In this document: positions 1 through 4,932 of the stretch, in pieces
Layout: every line of letters begins with the position of its first letter
Numbering within the stretch: position 1 is the first letter of the stretch
Assembly: GCA_004297495.1 (NCBI GenBank)
Contig: SCTL01000630.1
Location: 1 to 14,957 of the forward strand
Direction of reading: 5' to 3'
Length of the DNA stretch: 14,957 bases
Source: Verrucomicrobiota bacterium
GTDB lineage: Bacteria; Verrucomicrobiota; Verrucomicrobiia; Limisphaerales; JADLHS01
The notes under the pieces: model-generated
Database searches by the model: none
Told to the model about the DNA's origin: nothing
Seen by the model: only the letters and a program-made list of their open reading frames with translations
Position numbers and translations under genes: made by a program

Positions 1-165
1 CGCCGCGTGACCGACGATGGGTTCGGCCTCGCGCCCCGGCCAATGCACCACCGACGGCGTGAGCCGCCGCCCTTCGCCGTCCGCGATGACATACGGGATG
101 CCGCTGTCCACCGTGGCGACAAGGGAATTGGTGGTGCCGAGATCAATGCCGACGATTTTGCTCAT
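1..165 (-). CDS. Hsp70/DnaK-family chaperone, N-terminal part (cut by window edge)
   Basis: The reverse strand from the ATG at 165-163 reads MSKIVGIDLGTTNSLVATVD and stays open for 55 codons to the window edge. GIDLGTTNS is the phosphate-1 loop that binds ATP in the Hsp70/actin fold. The following stretch (..GIPYVIADGEGRRLTPSVV..) aligns with the DnaK N-terminus where the nucleotide pocket continues. The family couples ATP hydrolysis to binding of unfolded polypeptides in the cytoplasm. Only the first strand-turn-strand of the ATPase domain is visible, so canonical DnaK cannot be separated from an HscA-like or Hsp70-like paralogue. The HWPG that follows PSVV, where DnaK usually has AF, favours a paralogue. 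It diverges from the PQQ-repeat gene at 279. Confidence 0.88.
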   Translation of the reverse strand, partial: MSKIVGIDLGTTNSLVATVDSGIPYVIADGEGRRLTPSVVHWPGREAEPIVGHAA

Positions 166-278
166 GTGCGGCGCGCATTGAACCACATTGAACCCGGATG
201 AACACGAAACTTTTGAAAACACGCTCGACAACGCACGCCCGAAGAATTCAAATGCGCGAAACGGAAGCCAAAGATTTT

Positions 279-650
279 ATGGACCTCGCCAACCTCCTTT
301 TTGTCGGCACCGGCGGTCACGTCGTCGCGTTCAACAAACGCGACGGCAGCCAGGTGTGGAAGACCAAGCTCAAGAGCGGATTTCTCTCCAGCACCAGCGG
401 CAGCTTTGTGACGCTGCTCATCGAGGACGATCGCGTGTTCGCTCTCGCAGCCGGGCAATTATTCTGCCTGGACGCGGCGAACGGCGTGCAGCTGTGGAGC
501 GATGGCTTGAAGGGACTCGGCTACGAAATCGGCTCACTGGCGAGCGTCGCTCAGTCTTCCCCGGCGATGGCGGCAGCCGCGAACTTCCGGCGGCGCAGCA
601 GCGATGCCGGCGTGGGCGGGGGCGCGACGGGCGCGAGCGCGAGTCACTGA
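279..650 (+). CDS. Small PQQ-like beta-propeller repeat protein
   Basis: This 123-residue protein starts MDLANLLFVGTGGHVVAFNK. It contains two PQQ-type blades: GGHVVAFNKRDGSQVWKTKL (about residues 12-31) and a second with FALAAGQLFCLDAANGVQLW (about 54-73). Each follows the G.V.A.D...G...W pattern that packs tryptophan between blades. Full propellers need about seven blades, so this is a mini-repeat protein or an oligomerising blade pair. The C-terminal 35 residues are Ala/Ser/Gly-rich and probably disordered. The frame also has in-frame ATGs at 198 and 252. I chose 279 because the recognisable fold begins there and GGAAG lies 11 bases upstream. No signal peptide is visible, so it is probably cytoplasmic. 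No function can be assigned. Confidence 0.7.
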   Translation: MDLANLLFVGTGGHVVAFNKRDGSQVWKTKLKSGFLSSTSGSFVTLLIEDDRVFALAAGQLFCLDAANGVQLWSDGLKGLGYEIGSLASVAQSSPAMAAAANFRRRSSDAGVGGGATGASASH

Positions 651-719
651 CTGGATTCGTTCGCAACTCGCGGGCGTGATGTCCGTTGCCGGACTGCGGG
701 CTTTTGCTACTCTGCGCCC

Positions 720-2363
720 ATGGCATTCGATTCCTTCCGCGATTTCGTGAACCAACTCGACCGCGCGGGCGAACTTAAAAAAATTTCCCAACCCGTCGCC
801 ACCGAACTGGAGATCACCGAACTCGCCGACCGCGAAATGAAATCGCCGGGCGGCGGCAAGGCGTTGCTCATCGAGAAGCCCACCGTGAACGGTGTCGTGT
901 CGCCGTTTCCGCTGGCGATCAACACGATGGGTTCGCACAAACGAATGGCGATGTCGCTGGGCGCGAATTCCGTGGACGAAGCCGCCGCCGAACTCGGCTC
1001 GTTGATGAAAGCGAAACCGCCGACGTCGCTCCGTGAAACGCTGAAGCTGCTCGGTCAGGCGATGGATCTCCGCCACGCGAAACCGAAGCTCGTCAAGGAC
1101 GGACCGTGCCGGGAAGTCATCCATAAGTTCGACGCCCCGCCGACTCGCACCGAACCGTGGCCGGCCGCGCCGGATATTCTGGGGAGCGCACGCGCCCCGC
1201 GTGCAGCCGACGACGCCTCGTCGTCGGCACAACGCGCGCCCTCGCGCGGTGACACCTCGCGCGGTGGCGCGCTCGATGCGGTTGACGCCCCGTCAACCGC
1301 CACAGCCGGGGCGGCTGTGCTCCCCACCCTCCTCAACCTCCCCATCCAAAAATGCTGGCCTTTGGACGGCGGGCGCTTCATCACGCTCCCCTGCGTCGTA
1401 ACCAAAGACCCCGACACCGGCGAACGCAACGTCGGCATGTATCGCATCCAGATTTACGACGACCGCACCACCGGCATGCACTGGCAGCTCCAGAAAGTCG
1501 GCGCGCGACACGGACGCCGCTACTACGAAACCGGCACGCGCATGCCCGTCAGCATCTTCCTCGGCGGCGATCCCGTGTTCACCTTCGCCGCCACTGCGCC
1601 GCTGCCCGATGGCCTCGACGAATTTCTCCTTGCCGGTTACCTCCGCAAGAAATCCGTCGAGCTGGTGAAGTGCGAGACCAACGACCTCGAAGTTCCCGCC
1701 AACGCCGACTTCGTCATCGAAGGCTACGTTGACCCGACCGAGCCGCTGCGCGACGAAGGCCCGTTCGGCGATCACACCGGCTATTACACGTTGCCCGAGC
1801 CGTATCCCGTCTTCCACGTCACGGCCATCACGCATCGCAAGGACGCCGTCTATCCCGCCACCATCGTCGGCATCCCGCCGATGGAAGATTTCTACATCGG
1901 CGGTGCGTCTGTGAAACTCTTCCTGCCCATCTTCAAGATGAACTTTCCTGAGATCGTGGACATCGCGTTGCCAGCGGAAGGCGTCTTCCACAACCTCGTC
2001 TTCGTGAGCATCCGCAAGACCTACCCGATGCAGGCCTACAAAATCATGCACGGCCTCTGGGGCATGGGCCAGATGATGTTCACCAAATACATCATTGTGG
2101 TGGATGACGACGTGGACGTGCATAACACCAGCGAAGTCCTCTTCCGCCTCTGCGCCAACACCGACCCGCAACGCGATTCAATTTTCACAAAAGGGCCAGC
2201 CGATGTTCTGGACCACGCAACCTCTGAAATCGCGATGGGAACAAAGCTGGGAATAGACGCCACGCGCAAGCTCGCGGGTGAAGGATTCAAAAGACCGTGG
2301 CCGCCTTTGATCAAGATGGATGAAACCGTGCGAAAGAAAATTGATGCGCTGTTTAACAAATAG
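720..2363 (+). CDS. ubiD: UbiD-family (prenylated-FMN) decarboxylase with in-frame palindromic insert
   Basis: The 547-residue protein matches the UbiD family along its length. N-terminal FRDFVNQLDRAGELKKI is typical. LPIQKCWPLDGGRFITLP (about 207-224), GERNVGMYRIQIYDDRTTGMHW (about 234-255) and the acidic EGYVDPTEPLRDEGPFGDHTGYY region (about 334-356) form the prenyl-FMN and Mn pocket of the family. A C-terminal GIDAT..EGFKRPWPP segment (511-529) closes the protein. UbiD enzymes remove carboxyl groups from aromatic or unsaturated acids, for example in quinone biosynthesis. The substrate here cannot be read, and no quinone genes are adjacent. Residues about 155-202 (GSARAPRAADD..) are encoded by a palindromic repeat element and have no place in the family. 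Without them the length is about 500, normal for UbiD. The last 71 codons use different codons from the body and are duplicated downstream at 2485-2700. Confidence 0.93.
   Translation: MAFDSFRDFVNQLDRAGELKKISQPVATELEITELADREMKSPGGGKALLIEKPTVNGVVSPFPLAINTMGSHKRMAMSLGANSVDEAAAELGSLMKAKPPTSLRETLKLLGQAMDLRHAKPKLVKDGPCREVIHKFDAPPTRTEPWPAAPDILGSARAPRAADDASSSAQRAPSRGDTSRGGALDAVDAPSTATAGAAVLPTLLNLPIQKCWPLDGGRFITLPCVVTKDPDTGERNVGMYRIQIYDDRTTGMHWQLQKVGARHGRRYYETGTRMPVSIFLGGDPVFTFAATAPLPDGLDEFLLAGYLRKKSVELVKCETNDLEVPANADFVIEGYVDPTEPLRDEGPFGDHTGYYTLPEPYPVFHVTAITHRKDAVYPATIVGIPPMEDFYIGGASVKLFLPIFKMNFPEIVDIALPAEGVFHNLVFVSIRKTYPMQAYKIMHGLWGMGQMMFTKYIIVVDDDVDVHNTSEVLFRLCANTDPQRDSIFTKGPADVLDHATSEIAMGTKLGIDATRKLAGEGFKRPWPPLIKMDETVRKKIDALFNK
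1181..1325. repeat. Multi-hairpin palindromic element (copy 1), inside ubiD
   Basis: The segment begins GGGGAGCGCACGCG and ends GGCTGTGCTCCCC, giving imperfect terminal inverted repeats. Inside are consecutive hairpins: CACGCG-CCC-CGCGTG, GCCGACGACG-CCT-CGTCGTCGGC, CGCGCG-CCCT-CGCGCG, GCGGTTGACG-CCC-CGTCAACCGC and CACAGCCG-GGG-CGGCTGTG. Stems differ but the loops are nearly always CCC(T) or the complement. It is read through in the ubiD frame without a stop. The same family appears at 2367-2485. It resembles a REP/MITE-type non-autonomous element. No target-site duplication is evident. Confidence 0.8.
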
Positions 2364-2366
2364 GAT

Positions 2367-2485
2367 GGGGAGCACACGCGCCCTCGCGTGTCGGTTTCGA
2401 CGCCCTCGTCGAAACCATCTTCGCGCGACACCCGATTCGGTCAGCGAGGGCGCTGACCGATACACGCGAGGCGCGTGTGCTCCCC
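2367..2485. repeat. Multi-hairpin palindromic element (copy 2), after ubiD stop
   Basis: The terminal inverted repeats are perfect over 14 bases: GGGGAGCACACGCG (2367-2380) and CGCGTGTGCTCCCC (2472-2485). Internal hairpins are ACACGCG-CCCT-CGCGTGT (2374-2391), GGTTTCGACG-CCCT-CGTCGAAACC (2393-2416), TCGGTCAGCG-AGGG-CGCTGACCGA (2437-2460) and ACACGCG-AGG-CGCGTGT (2462-2478). Loops read CCCT in the left half and AGGG/AGG in the right half, so the 119-base element is symmetric overall. It starts three bases after the ubiD stop codon and ends where the duplicated ubiD tail begins. It may act as a transcription stop, but there is no U-tract. Confidence 0.85.
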
Positions 2486-2700
2486 TCTGCGCCAACACCG
2501 ATCCGCAACGCGACAGCATCTTCACCAAAGGCCCGTCCGACGTGCTCGACCACGCCACCAGCGAAATCGCCAGCGGCAGCAAACTCGGCATTGACGCGAC
2601 GAAGAAAATTCCTAGCGAAGGCTTCAAACGCCCCTGGCCACCGCTCATCAAGATGGATGCCGCAGTGAAGGCGAAGGTGGAAAAACTGTTCAACCCGTAG
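2485..2700 (+). pseudogene. Orphan duplicate of the ubiD 3' end (71 codons)
   Basis: This stretch has no start of its own and encodes LCANTDPQRDSIFTKGP.. to ..KVEKLFNP-stop. It aligns without gaps to the last 71 codons of ubiD (2148-2363). I count 56 of 71 identical residues, and both copies end in a stop at the same position. By hand count about 77% of its third codon positions are G or C, against about 58% in the copy attached to ubiD. Its codon style therefore matches the ubiD body better. I infer that this is the original 3' end, displaced when a homologous tail plus a hairpin element was inserted. The alternative is a decayed tandem paralogue. It is open from 2320 in the same frame, but that reading runs through the hairpin element and is unlikely to be a real protein. 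Confidence 0.8.
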
Positions 2701-2736
2701 CTGCCGACGCGAGGAGGCTCAAACTCATCCAGCCCT

Positions 2737-2966
2737 GAATCCCAACGGGATTCCGTCCCAAAGCCCAAGGTTGCGAGGAACGAGCTACCTTGGGTCACGG
2801 TTCGCAAATGGAAACCAACCCCAACGGGGTTGTGACCAAAATCATTCGATTGGCGGCGCGGCGAATTTGCCGCAACCGCGTTGCGGTTGTTCCCGTTTCA
2901 CCATGTTCACCCAGGGTAGGCGCTGTCGCGCCAACCTTGGGCTTTGGGCCACAGCCCCGTTGGGGC
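2737..2966. repeat. Left six-hairpin REP block (BIME-like)
   Basis: Six inverted repeats follow in order. L1 is GAATCCC-aac-GGGATTC (2737-2753). L2 is CCCAAGGT/ACCTTGGG with a 15-base loop (2764-2794). L3 is CAACCCC-aac-GGGGTTG (2816-2832). L4 is CAACCGC-gtt-GCGGTTG (2873-2889). L5 is CCCAGGGT/AACCTTGGG (2910-2941). L6 is GCCCC-gtt-GGGGC (2954-2966). The first half has loop AAC and the second GTT, so the block is a large imperfect inverted repeat. The same layout recurs at 3845-4075. It fills the space between the duplicated ubiD tail and the TIR gene stop codon, 16 bases away. L6 could stop TIR transcription. Confidence 0.85.
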
Positions 2967-2982
2967 AGGCGAGAGACCGCAC

Positions 2983-3828
2983 TTACTTCGTTTCACGTCC
3001 AAGCTTCCTGAGAATTTGCCGTCCGAACTCCGAGGGCTTCAATTCTTTCAAAGAAATATAAGCCAATGTAGATCGAATCCCCTCGACCTCTGTATCATCA
3101 AATCGCGCCGGCAAAATATATTCGCCGTGTTCTTTCAGTGCTCGCGCCAACGCGGTTCGTCGCTCATGCCGCGTCCACATTTTCTTCACGTAGCTTTCTG
3201 AAATAAAAATCACACAGTAGCGGGCGCTTGTGCCATAAACCGTGTCGAAGTGTTCCGCAAGGTCGCGTCCCCAAAGATGCGCTTCCTCAAATTTGTCGTA
3301 GAAAATTCTTACTCCCTTCGAGCGAAGATACCGCGCTACTTTTTCCACATAACCGCGGTCCTCGCCAGCGAACGAAAACACCAAATCGTAATACGGAACT
3401 ATCTTAGCCTTGAGCGCGCTCGGAATGCCGCCTTCCTTCAACGCCCAATGAGTGCGGTTCATTTCAAACGTGCTCAGCCCGAGACGAGTCCAGAATTCCA
3501 AAAGAACATCCCTCGAAATCCGTCCTTCTTCTTGGAAATGAAAGAAGATGTATCGCGGATTCACGTGAACCTCACGCACGAACCCATACCGGACAATTTT
3601 GGCATTTTGGCCTCGCGTTTGATTTTCGTAGAGCAACAGAGTTGGAGCTTTCTCCAACAACTTCCAAGTATCCGGTTTGGCAATACTCACTTTGTCGGCT
3701 TCAGGCCCGCCGCTGTATTCCTTGAAACGCATCACGTCCATTCGCATCAGTTGGTCTGTTTCCCAGACATTCGGTTCGCTGGATATGATGACGTTGAACA
3801 TTGTGCGATTGTCTGAAATCAATTGCAT
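2983..3828 (-). CDS. TIR-domain protein, probable defence NADase
   Basis: The 281-residue protein has a C-terminal TIR domain (about 146-276): YYDLVFSFAGEDRGYVEKVA, then ARYLRSKGVRIFYDKFEEAHLWG, GRDLAEHFDTVY, ARYCVIFISESYVKKMWTRHE and EYILPARFDDTEVEGI. Glu192 in LAEHFD sits where TIR NADases carry the catalytic glutamate. Bacterial TIR proteins commonly deplete NAD or make signalling nucleotides in anti-phage defence. Residues 1-145 form a separate domain I cannot name; it includes YGFVREVHVNPRYIFFHFQ and EMNRTHWALKEGG. No signal peptide or membrane segment is seen. I chose ATG 3828; ATG 3801 is also possible. The frame stays open upstream to 4086, but only through REP sequence. The gene is clearly poorer in GC than its neighbours, which suggests transfer. 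It diverges from the RAYT gene at 4110. Confidence 0.85.
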   Translation of the reverse strand: MQLISDNRTMFNVIISSEPNVWETDQLMRMDVMRFKEYSGGPEADKVSIAKPDTWKLLEKAPTLLLYENQTRGQNAKIVRYGFVREVHVNPRYIFFHFQEEGRISRDVLLEFWTRLGLSTFEMNRTHWALKEGGIPSALKAKIVPYYDLVFSFAGEDRGYVEKVARYLRSKGVRIFYDKFEEAHLWGRDLAEHFDTVYGTSARYCVIFISESYVKKMWTRHERRTALARALKEHGEYILPARFDDTEVEGIRSTLAYISLKELKPSEFGRQILRKLGRETK

Positions 3829-3844
3829 TCGGTCAACAGTCCGA

Positions 3845-4075
3845 GAATCCCAACAGGATTCCGTCCCAAAGCCCAGGGTTGCGAGGCACGAGCTACCCTG
3901 GGTCACTGTCCGCAAATTATTTCCAACCGCAACGCGGTTGCGGCCATTCCCATTTCCGCCGTTGCGCGCGACGTTCGCCACAACCCCGTTGGGGTTGCGA
4001 ATTTCCTCCGACGATTTCCCAGGGTAGCTCGTTCCTCGCAACCCTGGGCTGATGGACGCAATCCCTTTGGGATTG
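3845..4075. repeat. Right six-hairpin REP block (BIME-like) between TIR gene and RAYT
   Basis: The block has the same layout as the one at 2737-2966. R1 is GAATCC-caaca-GGATTC (3845-3861). R2 is CCCAGGGT/ACCCTGGG with a 15-base loop (3872-3902). R3 is CAACCGC-aac-GCGGTTG (3924-3940). R4 is CAACCCC-gtt-GGGGTTG (3981-3997). R5 is the inverse of R2 (4018-4048). R6 is CAATCCC-ttt-GGGATTG (4059-4075). R2 and R5 carry complementary loops (TGCGAGGCACGAGCT and AGCTCGTTCCTCGCA, nearly exact complements). The block occupies most of the 281-base divergent interval, so promoters for TIR and RAYT must lie in or beside it. Confidence 0.87.
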
Positions 4076-4109
4076 GAAAACGCCAACGCGATTTGGCATC
4101 CTTCCGCTC

Positions 4110-4565
4110 ATGCCACAATCCCTTTCCGCCGTTTACATTCATCTCGTTTTCTCCACCAAAGACCGCCGCCCGCTGCTGCGCGACAAACCTACGCGCGACG
4201 CGCTCCATTCGTATCTGGGCGGCGTTTCCAAACAACTCGATTGCCCGCCCATCCTCGTCGGCGGCGTGGAAGACCACGTCCATCTCCTCGCGCGCTTCGG
4301 ACGCACCCTCACGCAGGCCGAATGGGTGAAGGAATTGAAACGCGTCTCGAATCTCTGGTTGAAGGAACGCGGTCGCGATTACGCCGACTTCGAATGGCAA
4401 GGCGGCTACGCGGATTTCTCCGTGAGCCAGTCGAATCTTGAACAGGTGAAGCAATACATCGCGGGGCAAGAGGAGCATCACCGCAAAATTGGTTTTCAGG
4501 ACGAGCTGCGCGCGTTGTTGCGCAAGCACGAGATCGAATGGGATGAGAAATATGTTTGGAATTGA
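4110..4565 (+). CDS. REP-associated tyrosine transposase (RAYT, IS200-like Y1 family)
   Basis: The 151-residue protein begins MPQSLSAVYIHLVFSTKDRR, the standard opening of the IS200/RAYT-like group. The HUH metal motif is H56-V-H58 in GGVEDHVHLL, preceded by LGGVSKQLDCPPILVGGV. The catalytic tyrosine is most likely Y116 in QVKQYIAGQEEHH. WQGGYADFSVSQSNLE and the C-terminal DEKYVWN are family hallmarks. The length is normal and no lesion is visible, so it may be active. These enzymes cut single-stranded DNA at REP hairpins and are thought to spread REP/BIME elements. The start lies 34 bases after the right REP block, a classic REPtron arrangement. No convincing Shine-Dalgarno is seen. Confidence 0.92.
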   Translation: MPQSLSAVYIHLVFSTKDRRPLLRDKPTRDALHSYLGGVSKQLDCPPILVGGVEDHVHLLARFGRTLTQAEWVKELKRVSNLWLKERGRDYADFEWQGGYADFSVSQSNLEQVKQYIAGQEEHHRKIGFQDELRALLRKHEIEWDEKYVWN

Positions 4566-4588
4566 TTGCGCCGCACCCATGACGAGCT

Positions 4589-4608
4589 TTTGTTGCATAT
4601 GCAACAAA
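4589..4608. promoter_or_regulatory. Perfect 20-bp palindrome downstream of RAYT
   Basis: TTTGTTGCATATGCAACAAA is fully self-complementary. It starts 23 bases after the RAYT stop codon and is AT-rich compared with its surroundings. As a dyad without a spacer it looks more like a protein-binding site or recombination site than a terminator hairpin, which needs a loop. A further half-like GTTGCA follows at 4611-4616. Confidence 0.45.
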
Positions 4609-4621
4609 GTGTTGCACCGGG

Positions 4622-4860
4622 CTATTCGGGTTTGAACGTGCGCAGTTGCCGGCTGGCGTCCCGGAGCACTTCCACCCGCCGCCGCCACGCCGGTTGCCCC
4701 AGGTAATCGGACGGCAAAATCCGGCCCGGCAGCAGCCCCGAAAGCTTTCGGGGTTCGTCACCGCCTCCAGCCACGCCTCGCACTCCGCCGCCGCCCAGCG
4801 CAGCAGTGCCTTCGCCGCCGCGTCGTTCCTCAGCGCGCCGCCCGGTCGCTCGCCGAGGAT
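4622..4860 (-). pseudogene. Frameshifted C-terminal gene remnant, perhaps PaaX-like regulator
   Basis: Reading leftwards from 4860, one frame gives ILGERPGGALRNDAAAKALL then RWAAAECEAWLEAVTNPESF. The sense continues in another frame as GLLPGRILPSDYLGQPAWRR and ..LRTFKPE-stop (stop at 4624-4622). The join coincides with the palindrome CCCCGAAAGCTTTCGGGG at 4736-4753, so about one frameshift separates the halves. No start codon or N-terminal domain is present. The pattern AW..A..P..LLP...LPSDYLG..AWRRR resembles the C-terminus of PaaX-type regulators as I remember them, but that assignment is tentative. Downstream of the ABC operon, it is probably a decayed relic cut off by the repeat at 4875-4903. 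Confidence 0.45.
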
Positions 4861-4874
4861 GGGAAAACAAATTG

Positions 4875-4903
4875 CTTTGCGGCCTTGGCGCCCTTGGCGT
4901 GAG
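4875..4903. repeat. Short intergenic repeat of the CTTTGCGGCCTTGGCG type
   Basis: The segment CTTTGCGGCCTTGGCGCCCT..GGCGTGAG contains two direct copies of CCTTGGCG at 9-base spacing (4883-4890 and 4892-4899). Sequences of this type (in reverse: CTCACGCCAAG..CGCCAAGGCCGCAAAG) are familiar as dispersed intergenic motifs in several environmental bacterial genomes. It lies between the permease stop codon and the gene remnant. Only one copy is in this window, so its repeat status rests on recollection. Confidence 0.4.
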
Positions 4904-4932
4904 GCTGTGCGGTATTTTTGAAAACGCCACGG

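Noticed and set aside
198..278. Longer start (ATG 198 or 252) for the PQQ-repeat protein
   Set aside because: The extra residues are basic and low in hydrophobicity, do not form a signal peptide, and lie before the conserved fold.
1293..2171. Long minus-strand open frame opposite ubiD (292 codons)
   Set aside because: It is antisense to conserved UbiD motifs and reflects codon bias in high-GC DNA; no recognisable domain.
2320..2700. Open frame that could be a separate 126-residue gene
   Set aside because: Its first half is the ubiD end in another frame and the hairpin element; only 2485-2700 is protein-like, and that is a ubiD tail copy without a start.
2364..2982. Missed gene in the 619 bases between ubiD and the TIR gene
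   Set aside because: The interval is fully explained by the palindromic element, the ubiD tail copy and the left REP block.
2737..4075. CRISPR array
   Set aside because: The repeats are hairpins of changing sequence at uneven spacing with no unique spacers of constant length and no cas genes.
3829..4086. 86-codon N-terminal extension of the TIR protein
   Set aside because: It is a translation of the REP block; REP sequence here is stop-poor in several frames on both strands, so openness is not evidence of coding.
4589..4608. Terminator for RAYT
   Set aside because: The palindrome has no loop and no T-run after it; a spacerless dyad is a poor RNA hairpin.
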